27,543 nucleotides of DNA from an uncultured Oscillospiraceae bacterium (GTDB lineage Bacteria > Bacillota > Clostridia > Oscillospirales > Acutalibacteraceae): positions 1 through 27,543 of the forward strand of contig URPQ01000021.1 in assembly GCA_900549755.1 (NCBI GenBank), in the 5' to 3' direction. Within the stretch, counting starts at the first letter, position 1, and every line of letters begins with the position of its first letter. The notes under the pieces are model-generated. The model made no database searches. It saw only the letters and a list, made by a program, of their open reading frames with translations, and was not told the origin of the DNA. The translations under genes were made by a program, and so were the position numbers. Of the stretch, positions 1 to 7,947 are shown piece after piece.

Positions 1-82
1 GACGCACGAACCGTAAATGACAGGTCGGTAATTGTGTCAATGCGCGAGACTTTCGGAATGAAAATCAATGTGTTTGACACCT

Positions 83-751
83 TTAGTAAAGCGCGGGTAT
101 ACCCCACAGCCCGCTTGCCTTTTCAAGCGCCTCGCGGTAGTCGCTTACCGCCTTTATATGCAGCCTTACTCTTTTCTCTGCTCTTGTCTGTCTTCCGTAA
201 GCCCTATCAAATTGAGAGAGAAACTGTATGCTCATAATATAGTGCCCGCAAAGGAAATCCGAATAATTTATTCTGTTGCCGTCCGTTTCGTTCTCTGCAA
301 TGCAAACCAGATTTTTACCGTCGGGTCGAACAAGATAAAACATAAGGTGCTTGCCGTCCGCCGTGCGGTAAGGGCTTGAAGCGGTAAACTGGCGCTCCCA
401 TGAATTGTTCTTTTGCCCCATAAAGCTGAACGGTAGGGAAATTCCGCATGCGCTCACATCTTCATTTGTGAAATTTATTTCCAATACAATTCCGCCGTCT
501 GTTTCCTCCGCCGTTAAGGAAACCCCGAAATCTTTATTCAGCAGTATTCCGTTTTCCGTTTCCGTATAGGGGACGGAATAATCGTTATACGGTGTAAATT
601 CGGGCTTTTTCTCTTTGGTTATATCCTGCGATTTAAGGGTATACACGGGTTTCCCGAAATTTCCGCTGCCGTCGGTTATATCAACAGGCGTTTCATACCG
701 CATATCATAAACGGCGGCAATTCGGCAATTTTCTGTTTTTAATTTCAGCAT
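83..751 (-). CDS. Unrecognised protein, last gene of the glycosidase set, possibly frameshifted at its 3' end
   Basis: A 222-residue protein with no signal peptide or membrane segment, so probably cytoplasmic. I do not recognise the family. It is rich in beta-strand-like and aromatic stretches (for example SLPFSFMG, SPYRTADGKHLMFYLVRPDG, GHYIMSIQFLSQFD), which suggests a beta-sandwich domain of a carbohydrate-active enzyme, but this is inference. It starts with ATG 29 bases after the stop of the GH109-like gene, behind a modest AAGAG ribosome site, so it belongs to the same transcript. It ends abruptly at a TAA (83-85) right after GIPALY. In another frame, starting with AAG GTG TCA, the sequence stays open for 27 codons to the window edge and reads as plausible protein (KVSNTLIFIPKVSRIDTITD). 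A one-base deletion near 85-88, natural or from assembly, would explain this, and the gene may continue beyond the window. Confidence 0.7.
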   Translation of the reverse strand: MLKLKTENCRIAAVYDMRYETPVDITDGSGNFGKPVYTLKSQDITKEKKPEFTPYNDYSVPYTETENGILLNKDFGVSLTAEETDGGIVLEINFTNEDVSACGISLPFSFMGQKNNSWERQFTASSPYRTADGKHLMFYLVRPDGKNLVCIAENETDGNRINYSDFLCGHYIMSIQFLSQFDRAYGRQTRAEKRVRLHIKAVSDYREALEKASGLWGIPALY

Positions 752-780
752 TTATGTTCTCTTAAAATAATCTGTGCCGT

Positions 781-2058
781 TCAGTCGGCGAAGTATATAT
801 CTCTGCCATTGTTTAATTTATCGAGGGTATATTCGTTATCGGCAATGTCCGAGCGCTCTGTCCATCTGCCACCCGTAAAATCAGGGAAAGCAACGGGCGC
901 TCCGCCCTTGGCGACTGATTCCTCGCTCAAGGCGGTTATGCACATATAGGTTGCTGCGTCATATGCATCTATCGGCGCGTGCGCTCCCGTTTTAACCGCG
1001 TTTACAAACGCAGCGAAAACAAGGTGGTCTATGCCGCCGTGCATATCCTGTCCCACTCCGCCGTTTTGCCAGAGCGGGTGGTCGTATTCCTTTTCATACT
1101 GCGCGGCGTTGCCCCACATAGGCTTCCAGTCCCACTCGTTTTTTGTGTGCTCAGCGTTGCCGTCCAAAAATACGCTGTCGTTATCCTCCATATACATACC
1201 CTTTGTACCGTGCACCTCAAATTTCCGCGAGTATGCGTGCGGCAGGGTTGTGTTAAGGGTAAGGCAAACGGTCTGCCCGCCCGCGCATTTAATAACCGTA
1301 GTTACAACATCGCCCTGCGCGTAATTTATATTTGAAAGCGGGTGCTCCGCGCCCTTTTTTTGTATGGCATATTCGTGCAGGCCCATTGCAGCTGACGAAA
1401 CAGAACAAAGCGTTAAAAAGCGGTTGCCGTTGTTTATATCAAGAATTTTTGCAATAGGCCCTATTTCGTGGGTTGGGTAGTTTTCACAGTTGCGGTGGAT
1501 ATAGTTGCGCAGCCTGTAATGCCGTATTTCCTTGCCGCTTGTAATTTCTTCCCTTAAATCGTGGCAGTATGCGCCCGAGCAGTGCATAATATTGCCCAAA
1601 ACGCCCTTGCGCGCCATATTAAGCGCCATAAGCTCACGCCTGCCGTAGCAGCAGTTTTCCATAAGCATAAGCTCCGTGCCTGTTTCCTCATAAGCGCGCA
1701 CAAGCTTGCAGCAGTCGTCAATCGAATATGCTCCGCCCGCTTCAAGTCCTACGTATTTTCCCGCGTGCATTGCCGCCACGGCAACCTCGGCGTGCGCCTC
1801 CCACGATACGGCTATATACACCGCGTCAAGCTCTTTATTTTTAAGCAGCTCTTTATAATCCGTAAGCTCGGCTGGGCGTGAAAAGCCTGCCTTTTCCAGT
1901 TTTTCCGCCGCTGCGGTCACCCTATCGGGCAAAAGGTCGCAAACTGCGGCAATCTCTATGCCCGCGCCGTTCTTCATCATTGGTATTATAGGGTTTTCGA
2001 GCATTACGTCCCCGCGCTGACCAAGTCCTATTATGCCTATTTTTATGTTTTCCTTCAT
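781..2058 (-). CDS. GH109-like Gfo/Idh/MocA-family glycosidase (probable alpha-N-acetylgalactosaminidase)
   Basis: A 425-residue protein with an N-terminal Rossmann fold (GIIGLGQRG at residues 8-16) that binds NAD, followed by an oxidoreductase-like C-terminal domain. Beyond the general Gfo/Idh/MocA pattern it carries motifs I associate with GH109: MLMENCCYGRRELMALNMAR (131-150), GAYCHDLRE (162-170), and YPTH (194-197), whose Tyr and His match the proposed active-site pair. GH109 enzymes cleave alpha-GalNAc by an NAD-dependent oxidation-elimination mechanism without net NADH use. I chose the ATG at 2058 because AGGAG lies 7 bases upstream; the frame is open further upstream but that part (33 codons) overlaps the previous gene and looks non-coding. 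There is no signal peptide, so action on imported fragments in the cytoplasm is likely. An ordinary sugar dehydrogenase remains possible, since the families are related. The gene sits 11 bases after the GH36-like gene. Confidence 0.85.
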   Translation of the reverse strand: MKENIKIGIIGLGQRGDVMLENPIIPMMKNGAGIEIAAVCDLLPDRVTAAAEKLEKAGFSRPAELTDYKELLKNKELDAVYIAVSWEAHAEVAVAAMHAGKYVGLEAGGAYSIDDCCKLVRAYEETGTELMLMENCCYGRRELMALNMARKGVLGNIMHCSGAYCHDLREEITSGKEIRHYRLRNYIHRNCENYPTHEIGPIAKILDINNGNRFLTLCSVSSAAMGLHEYAIQKKGAEHPLSNINYAQGDVVTTVIKCAGGQTVCLTLNTTLPHAYSRKFEVHGTKGMYMEDNDSVFLDGNAEHTKNEWDWKPMWGNAAQYEKEYDHPLWQNGGVGQDMHGGIDHLVFAAFVNAVKTGAHAPIDAYDAATYMCITALSEESVAKGGAPVAFPDFTGGRWTERSDIADNEYTLDKLNNGRDIYFAD

Positions 2059-2069
2059 AGCACTTCTCC

Positions 2070-3647
2070 TTAATAGCTTTGCGTGCTGCCCGAAAGTAAT
2101 TCCGGGTAAGAATTTTCCACAAAATCGTATTCTCTTTTTTCGCCGTTTATAAGCCACACCTGCGGCTGATTGTTATAAAGCCAGTCAAGCGGCTCGGCTT
2201 TATCCTTTTGCCCGGAATTGCGGAAAAACGCTTTTTTTATATCCTCTTTCATGCTGTCGGTAATATCATCGGGCTTGACCGATATAAAAAGCGGACTGCC
2301 GCTGACAGAAAGAATTTCCAGCCACTGCCGATTAAGGCTCCAATCAATCTTACCGGGGATTATTCCCACACAGTCGGCGTCAATCTTATAAAATGCGTCG
2401 TTCTGGCAAAGCCTGAAAGCAAGGGTATTGACGCCGTAAGCGCGGGTGCGGCTCCAAAGCCTGCCGCTTGTGTCGTCGCCCGTTCTGTATACCTCAAAAA
2501 TCCCTGCGGACAGGTGCGATACCGCATTGCAGGCAATAACAACCGCGTCGCCCGCGGCTTCCCTTATTACTCCGTAAAGCTCCGAAACCACTTCGGCGCT
2601 CGTTTTGCTTTCGTCATGAAAGCTCCAGCCGTCCTTTGCGGTTATTTTGCCGTTAAGCATACAGCCAAACGAGCCGAAAAGGTCGTAGGTGGTGTAATCG
2701 TGCTTTATAAGCTCGTAGCCCCATTCGGTCATTTTGCGAACGGTAGACCTTACATATTCTCGAACCTCGGGAACGGTGGGGTCAAGGCAGTATGACGGCT
2801 CGTTATTTGTATCGCCGTCATTTATTCGTGATAAGCACCATTCCGGGTGCAGCTTTTCAAGCTCCTTATCGCAAAGCGGTCTTATCCATATTCCGGGTCT
2901 TACCCCGATTTTTTTAAATTCTGCGGCAATTTCCGCCATATCGCCGAACTTTTCATTCGGCTTCCAAGGGCCTGCGCAGGGATTAACCGACCAGCCGTCA
3001 TCTATTACCGTAAACGGTCTGTTCTCGTTTCCCGCTGATAGCTCGGCGGTTATTTCCGCATCCCTTATAACCTCGGCGCGGCTGCTTTTACCGTAAGCGT
3101 AGTACCAATTATTACTGCCGTATACGGGCTTTTCGGGCAATCGGGGATTTTCGCACATAACGCGGCAAAACGCTTTTGCCGCAGCGAAAGCTGAAATTCC
3201 GCTGTATTCACGGCATACAATAACACCCGCAAGCAGCCGTCTGCCGTTAAGCCTTACGCCTGTGCCGCCGCAGCGAACATCAAACCACGCCGTGCAGCCC
3301 GAGGCGTCGCACTGAAAGCTTACAAAGCTACCCGCGCCCGTCATAACTCCGCAGCCTACAGTCTTATCGCCGCTGTTTGCAAGAAAATACCACGGCATAA
3401 ATATTTCCCCGTTTAGCGAGTGCCATTCCATATCCCCGTAGGAACGCTCCCATTTATCCCCCATTATGCGGGTAGGCTCGGTAACGCGGTAATTCCAGCG
3501 CAGGCAGATAAAGCGCGGGCGGGCAACAGCCGCCGATATAAACACATAAAGCTTTTCATCCTTTATTTCGGTTTTGACCGTGCAGTCGGCGTTATCCGCT
3601 TCGCATTCGATTTTTATATCATCGGGCGCTCTTAAAATATTTATCAT
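2070..3647 (-). CDS. GH36/clan GH-D alpha-galactosidase-like (or alpha-N-acetylgalactosaminidase-like) enzyme
   Basis: A 525-residue cytoplasmic glycosidase. The N-terminal third is a beta-rich domain, followed by a TIM barrel beginning near GSNNWYYAYG (177-186). Clan GH-D landmarks are visible: FTVIDDGWS (212-220), the WxxNEKFG region (228-235), PGIWIRP (251-257), the likely nucleophile Asp317 in LIKHDYTTYD, and the likely acid/base Asp391 or Asp392 in YRTGDDTSGRLW. Retaining enzymes of this clan remove terminal alpha-galactose or alpha-GalNAc. The start ATG at 3647 overlaps the stop of the upstream GH78-like gene by one base (TAATG) and has AAAGG six bases upstream, pointing to translational coupling. 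The frame is open 38 codons further upstream, but that lies wholly inside the upstream gene. The neighbouring GH109-like gene makes alpha-GalNAc or alpha-Gal a plausible substrate. The exact specificity cannot be read from the sequence. Confidence 0.87.
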   Translation of the reverse strand: MINILRAPDDIKIECEADNADCTVKTEIKDEKLYVFISAAVARPRFICLRWNYRVTEPTRIMGDKWERSYGDMEWHSLNGEIFMPWYFLANSGDKTVGCGVMTGAGSFVSFQCDASGCTAWFDVRCGGTGVRLNGRRLLAGVIVCREYSGISAFAAAKAFCRVMCENPRLPEKPVYGSNNWYYAYGKSSRAEVIRDAEITAELSAGNENRPFTVIDDGWSVNPCAGPWKPNEKFGDMAEIAAEFKKIGVRPGIWIRPLCDKELEKLHPEWCLSRINDGDTNNEPSYCLDPTVPEVREYVRSTVRKMTEWGYELIKHDYTTYDLFGSFGCMLNGKITAKDGWSFHDESKTSAEVVSELYGVIREAAGDAVVIACNAVSHLSAGIFEVYRTGDDTSGRLWSRTRAYGVNTLAFRLCQNDAFYKIDADCVGIIPGKIDWSLNRQWLEILSVSGSPLFISVKPDDITDSMKEDIKKAFFRNSGQKDKAEPLDWLYNNQPQVWLINGEKREYDFVENSYPELLSGSTQSY

Positions 3648-5137
3648 TACGCCTTTCCCTTTCGTATAAGATACGAGGGCGTGCAGCTCCAGGCGTGGCA
3701 GGCGCTGTTTAGCACAGGATTTGAATAGGGCGTCACCCTGTCGTTTGTAATATCGAAGCATTCGGGGCAGCAGTCAAACCCGGCGTTTATAATCGCGCCC
3801 CAGTAGCTCTTTATATATTCGTTTGCCGTTTCCGCCATTCCGCAGGAATAAAGCGCCTCTAAATAATAGTGGGTCATAAAGGGCGAGGACATATGTATTT
3901 CCGGGTTATACTCGGCGGTTTTTTTAAGCAAACCTTTCGTTTCTTCGCAGCTCAACGCGCCCGAAAGCGCCGCCCACACCTGAGACTGCCACGAAATTTC
4001 GCCGTTTTTCGCGGTAAAAAGCCCTGTTTTTCCGTCCCTTTTTGAGAGTAGAGCAGTATTTACATCATTAAGAATAGCTTTGAATTTATCCGCGGGCTTA
4101 CCGAGCTTTTCCGATAATCCTATCATACTGCGCAGCACATAGGCAAAATACCCGAGCGCCGCCGTGCCGCGGTCGTAATTGCCGTGGTCTATAAAAAAGC
4201 CCTCGTTAATAATTCCCGCCGTTCTGTCAAAAACACTGTCGGTATATTCTATTTGGTGCAGCGCAATTCCGTAAAGCTCCTCGGGCAGCGTTTTATCGCC
4301 TGTATTTTCCAAATAATCGGCAAGGCAAAGCACAAAGCAAAGCGAATAATCAAGGTAAAACCATTGATCTGCATAGGGCGGAGTATCGGGAAATACGCAG
4401 GGCGGCACAAGTCCCTTTTCGTTTAAATGCTCGGCAAATAAGTAAATGCACCGCTTTATAAGGTCGGTATTGCGGAAGGTCACATAGTCAACCAGCGCCT
4501 GCAGTCGCAGATCGCCGATCCACAGCCTGCGGTCACGCTTTGGTCCGTCCTCAAAAACATCCTGCTCGCACTCCTTAAGGGTATTAACGCATATTTTGTC
4601 TATTGCGGCAAGAGTGCTGTCCGCCGTATTAAGGGGCAGCACATCATCTATATCCACCGCCGATACTGCGTCGATATACAGCGCGGTTATATCAACCGCA
4701 AAACGCACCGAATCAGTACGCTTCAGCTTTAAATATCTGAACGAATAGCGGCGCTCAAGGCTGCCCTTATAGGGCATAAAGGCTATTGTTTTAAAATCGT
4801 TTTGCAGCCAGCCGACAGACAGTGAATTTTCGCTGTCCTCTGCCGTTTCTGCAAGCTCAATAGGCATTTCGGCAAAGGAAAAGGCTATATTTGTGGGGGA
4901 ATCGGGTATATGCTCGGGTCTGCCCGCAAGCTCGATATTAAGATAACCCGTAAAGTGACCCCCGAAATCTATTATTATTTCTTCCTTTTCAAGTGTTAAG
5001 GGGAAAGAAATATCCGAAAGCTTTTTAACTTTCCACCCCTGAAATGCGGCTTTATCCGCGTAAACCTCTGCCAAAGCCTGCGGCTCAATTCTTTTGTGCT
5101 TCAGCGGTCTTTTATATGTTTCCGATTTATTTTGCAT
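3647..5137 (-). CDS. GH78-like alpha-L-rhamnosidase family protein
   Basis: A 496-residue protein with an N-terminal beta-sandwich portion (to about residue 165) followed by an alpha/alpha barrel. The diagnostic GH78 motif FEDGPKRDRRLWIGDLR lies near residues 195-211; this Asp/Arg/Trp/Gly/Asp block carries the acidic residues used by inverting rhamnosidases. A second barrel motif, PYADQWFYLDYSLCF, follows. It has no signal peptide, so it should act on imported oligosaccharides. At under 500 residues it is shorter than most GH78 enzymes, which often exceed 800 residues and carry extra beta domains. Specificity for rhamnose is therefore a family inference, and other six-hairpin glycosidases are possible. 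The ATG at 5137 has an AGGTGAG-like ribosome site. The gene is 59 bases downstream of the dockerin gene, with a terminator hairpin between them, and overlaps the next gene by one base. Confidence 0.85.
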   Translation of the reverse strand: MQNKSETYKRPLKHKRIEPQALAEVYADKAAFQGWKVKKLSDISFPLTLEKEEIIIDFGGHFTGYLNIELAGRPEHIPDSPTNIAFSFAEMPIELAETAEDSENSLSVGWLQNDFKTIAFMPYKGSLERRYSFRYLKLKRTDSVRFAVDITALYIDAVSAVDIDDVLPLNTADSTLAAIDKICVNTLKECEQDVFEDGPKRDRRLWIGDLRLQALVDYVTFRNTDLIKRCIYLFAEHLNEKGLVPPCVFPDTPPYADQWFYLDYSLCFVLCLADYLENTGDKTLPEELYGIALHQIEYTDSVFDRTAGIINEGFFIDHGNYDRGTAALGYFAYVLRSMIGLSEKLGKPADKFKAILNDVNTALLSKRDGKTGLFTAKNGEISWQSQVWAALSGALSCEETKGLLKKTAEYNPEIHMSSPFMTHYYLEALYSCGMAETANEYIKSYWGAIINAGFDCCPECFDITNDRVTPYSNPVLNSACHAWSCTPSYLIRKGKA

Positions 5138-5154
5138 TTTCTCACCTGTTACAC

Positions 5155-5187
5155 AAAAGCCCGATGCACCCTTTGCACCGGGCTTTT
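5155..5187 (-). terminator. Rho-independent-type terminator after the dockerin gene
   Basis: The inverted repeat AAAAGCCCG (5155-5163) and CGGGCTTTT (5179-5187) forms a perfect 9-bp stem with a 15-base loop. On the minus strand the stem ends in CGGGCTTTTGTGT, with a short T run. It lies 10 bases after the stop codon of the secreted dockerin gene and 18 bases before the GH78-like start, so it probably reduces read-through from the secreted-protein genes into the intracellular glycosidase genes. No clear separate promoter for the latter is visible in the 59-bp gap. Confidence 0.75.
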
Positions 5188-5196
5188 ATTATTTAA

Positions 5197-7611
5197 TTAT
5201 TTTCCGTATTCGCTTGATACGCCTATAATAACCTTTCTAAGCGCCGCAAGTGCCGCGGCGCCGTCGGTATTTTCTGTCAGCCACATACCGCGGGTTATAT
5301 TTTCAAAGCTTTCATTGCCGGCTGAATATTTCTTCATTCTTACCATATCGAGGATATTTATTTCGCCGTCGTTGTTGGCGTCTCCCGGCTCTGCCGAAGA
5401 TATTATCTCACAGGTAATATTATCGAATCTGGCAGCGCCTGTGTTGGTTCTCGCGTCGATTCCGCACATATATTTGACCCAAACAAGCTCCGTCATGCTG
5501 TCAATCTTATTGTTGAAGGTGCCGGTATCTACGGTTTTCTCAAAATAGTACCAGCCGTCACCACTGGCGGTAAAGCTTTCACCCGAATCCGGCTTGCCGT
5601 TTTTAAGGTAGTTCGCAAAATGAAGACCCACACTGTTTGCGCCGCCGTATGACTTGCCAAAGCCGAGCCATATCTTAGGCTCTGTATTGCCCGCTGTCAC
5701 CTTGAAGTAGCCGGTCGCCTTAACCGCGGTATCGCCAAGAACGAATTTTACTCCGTCAAGCTGCTGGAAATACCTTTCTGCTTTGTCGCCGCCTCTTATT
5801 TCTACTGCTGTTGAGCCGTCATAAGAGCCGCCCGGGACTACGGATATATCCTTATCCCCGCCCAACACATTATTCAGCATACCTATATCAAAGCCCGGTA
5901 CATTATTAACCTTGTAGGGCGAATTATCAACAGCACTGCTGTCGCTCACAACGGCTTCTTTTTCACAGAAATCACCGTTCGCAATAAGATTTGTCCGGCT
6001 TGCGTCGTCTTTAGCGTAAACCTTTACATTATCAAGATAAAAATCAGCTGCCGTATATCCGCCGCTTCTGACGATTATAAACAAATCTCCCGCGGCATTC
6101 TTTTTGAATTCCTTTGTAAAGGTGACCCATGAGCTGCTGTTAAGTTCATAATTGTATACTACATCAGAGCCATCATTCCACACGTACGGGGAGAATTCCA
6201 AAGAAAATTTCATGGAGTCATTACCGGGGGACGGACTTTTACCCTTTGTTTTAGCTTCAAGCACAAATTCCGTTCCTACGGCAAATTTTTCTAATATTGT
6301 ATTAGGAATTTGATAAAGTATACGCGCTGTCGGTCGACCGTCCGCTTCGGTATTTTCTCTGTGGAAATAAACCGCACCGGCATCGTCCGCGCCGTCGTTT
6401 ACAACGGTAATTCTGCAGGTATCGGTATCGGGGTTGTTGTAAGCGAGCAAGGGATTATTGTAATAGCTGGCCATCCAGCCGTCAAGCGTAGTAGCGGGCT
6501 CGGTTACATAAAAATCGCCCTTTGAAATAAGATTTGTCTTGCTTTCGTCATCCTTTGCGTAAACCTTTATGTTGTCGATATAAAGGTCTGCCGCTGTATA
6601 TCCGCCGCTTCTGATTATTATAAACAGATCCCCTGCGGCGTTCTTTTTGAATTCCTTTGTAAAGGTGACCCATTTATCATAGCTTTTCAGTGCATAATTA
6701 TATGCGTCTCCCGAACCGTCGCTCCATGAATACGGAGAGTTTTCCAATGAGAATTTCATTGAATCCGCAGAAGCGCTGTAGCCCTTTGTTTTAGCTTCAA
6801 GCACAAATTCCGTACCGACATCATATTGGCTCAATACCGAGTTTTGTATCTGGTAAAGTATACGCGCCGTGGGACGACCGTCCGCATCGGTATTATCTCT
6901 GTGGATATAAACCGCTCCTGCATCGTCTGCGCCGTCATCCACAACCGAGATTCTGCAGGTATCAATATCGGGATTGCTGTAGGCAAGCAAGGGATTGCCG
7001 AAATAGCTGCCCGTCCAGCCGTCAAGCGTTGCAACATCGCGGCTTTTAACCCTTTCTTCAATTTTCTTAACATCCAGATCCTTAACGGTTATCCGGTCGC
7101 CGGGATTGCCGCGGAGGAATATACGAAACTCGTTCGAGGTATAGCCCTCGGGGACGGTAAATTCGGCAGTAACCGAAGTCCACTCCGTGCCGATGATTCC
7201 CTCGTGGGTATTCGTATACTTAATTTCCTTGGGGCTGCCTGCGCTGTCAAAGCCGTAACCGCTCACAATATAATACGCCTGTGAGGAAGCTTTAACCGCA
7301 AATGAAAGCTGATAATTACCCGCCGCAAGCGCTATTCTGCGGGTGGCAAGCGATGTGCCCTCTGTGCCGGTAGCATCGGTGCCCTTTGTAACAACGGGCT
7401 GATTTTCAGCGTTAAAGCTTAAAATATCGCCGCTTGTGTTATCGCTCAAACGCCACATATACTCTTCAAACGAGCCGTAGCTGCCTATGGTGCTGTATGC
7501 GCGGGTCACCCCTGCCGCATTTGCCGGAACCGCCCCCGCAAAGCAGGCGGCCGCCAAAGCAACAGCCAATACCTTGGGAAGCTTCTTTTTTAAGGAAAAT
7601 GCTTTTTTCAT
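5197..7611 (-). CDS. Secreted dockerin protein with tandem carbohydrate-binding-like modules
   Basis: An 804-residue exported protein. Residues 1-33 form a signal peptide (KKK, hydrophobic core, NAA). Residues 35-185 are a CBM4/9/22-like jelly-roll candidate. Residues 195-366 and 375-547 are two near-identical copies of a module with the core DDGADDAGAVYIHR. Residues 560-738 look like another beta-sandwich. Residues 742-798 are a type I dockerin: the first calcium loop, GDANNDGEINILDMVRMKK, is canonical, but the second (LTENTDGAAALAALRKVIIG) has lost most of its Asp/Asn pattern. No catalytic domain is recognised, so it may be a binding or adaptor subunit docking onto a cohesin scaffold, or it may hide an unknown enzyme. 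The ATG at 7611 follows GGAGG by nine bases. A hairpin-rich element lies just upstream and a terminator follows. Confidence 0.88.
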   Translation of the reverse strand: MKKAFSLKKKLPKVLAVALAAACFAGAVPANAAGVTRAYSTIGSYGSFEEYMWRLSDNTSGDILSFNAENQPVVTKGTDATGTEGTSLATRRIALAAGNYQLSFAVKASSQAYYIVSGYGFDSAGSPKEIKYTNTHEGIIGTEWTSVTAEFTVPEGYTSNEFRIFLRGNPGDRITVKDLDVKKIEERVKSRDVATLDGWTGSYFGNPLLAYSNPDIDTCRISVVDDGADDAGAVYIHRDNTDADGRPTARILYQIQNSVLSQYDVGTEFVLEAKTKGYSASADSMKFSLENSPYSWSDGSGDAYNYALKSYDKWVTFTKEFKKNAAGDLFIIIRSGGYTAADLYIDNIKVYAKDDESKTNLISKGDFYVTEPATTLDGWMASYYNNPLLAYNNPDTDTCRITVVNDGADDAGAVYFHRENTEADGRPTARILYQIPNTILEKFAVGTEFVLEAKTKGKSPSPGNDSMKFSLEFSPYVWNDGSDVVYNYELNSSSWVTFTKEFKKNAAGDLFIIVRSGGYTAADFYLDNVKVYAKDDASRTNLIANGDFCEKEAVVSDSSAVDNSPYKVNNVPGFDIGMLNNVLGGDKDISVVPGGSYDGSTAVEIRGGDKAERYFQQLDGVKFVLGDTAVKATGYFKVTAGNTEPKIWLGFGKSYGGANSVGLHFANYLKNGKPDSGESFTASGDGWYYFEKTVDTGTFNNKIDSMTELVWVKYMCGIDARTNTGAARFDNITCEIISSAEPGDANNDGEINILDMVRMKKYSAGNESFENITRGMWLTENTDGAAALAALRKVIIGVSSEYGK
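5965..7029 (-). repeat. Two-copy in-frame tandem repeat of about 540 bp
   Basis: Copies run from about 7029 to 6511 and from about 6489 to 5965, coding for residues 195-367 and 375-549 of the dockerin protein. Long stretches agree at both protein and DNA level, for example GRPTARILYQI, GTEFVLEAKTKG, WVTFTKEFKKNAAGDLFII and RSGGYTAAD, each found once per copy. Retained nucleotide identity points to a recent duplication or gene conversion. Confidence 0.85.
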
Positions 7612-7663
7612 AAAAATTTACCTCCAAACTTATTTTCGGCGTCCTGCCGGAATTTTATATTTA

Positions 7664-7680
7664 CGCGGCATCCGCCGCGC
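7664..7680 (-). other. Small GC-rich hairpin in the leader of the dockerin gene
   Basis: On the minus strand CGCGGC and GCCGCG pair around a GGAT loop. No T run follows, so it is not a convincing terminator. It lies about 55-70 bases upstream of the ATG at 7611, in the leader if transcription comes from upstream. Its role is unknown. Confidence 0.4.
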
Positions 7681-7693
7681 AGAGCTTAATTTA

Positions 7694-7947
7694 ATGCCTG
7701 CTGAACAATTCAAAAGTACCTTAACCAAGCATGTTGGTGTAAACTTTTGAATTGTTCAGGTACAAGGTTTTTGCGCAATTTTGCGAAAAAACCTTGCACT
7801 TTAAAAAGAATCACATTTTGATTCTTTTTAAAATCAGGCGACAATCAATGGATACTGACGGTCAAAACAAAGGTTTTGACCCATAAAATCGAGATTTTAA
7901 CTCGATTTTATATAATTTCATTTGCTAATGCAATTATTCAGTAGACA
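7694..7947. mobile_element. MITE-like, hairpin-rich insertion candidate
   Basis: This non-coding block fills most of the 336-bp gap between the two dockerin genes. It is bounded by an exact 8-bp direct repeat, TTAATTTA, at 7686-7693 and 7948-7955, the second covering the stop codon of the upstream gene. Just inside, the ends match as imperfect inverted repeats: TGCCTGCTGAACAATT (7695-7710) against TGTCTACTGAATAATT read from 7947 to 7932, 13 of 16 identical. Inside are five hairpins: 7701-7717/7743-7759 (17-bp perfect stem); 7763-7796 (near-perfect); 7800-7813/7819-7832 (14-bp perfect); 7860-7868/7873-7881 (9-bp perfect); 7883-7893/7901-7911 (11-bp perfect). No transposase or protein is encoded. 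A folded non-coding RNA or a compound terminator for the upstream gene is the main alternative. AT-rich ends make the direct repeat weaker evidence than its length suggests. Confidence 0.5.

Noticed and set aside
2208..2795. Open frame of 195 codons on the plus strand
   Set aside because: Antisense to the GH36-like gene, whose active-site motifs are clear; no upstream ribosome site.
5138..5196. Riboswitch or separate promoter before the GH78-like gene
   Set aside because: Only a terminator hairpin is visible; there is no conserved riboswitch core and no convincing -35/-10 pair.
7701..7911. CRISPR-like array
   Set aside because: The hairpins differ from each other in sequence and length; there is no repeated unit with regular spacers.
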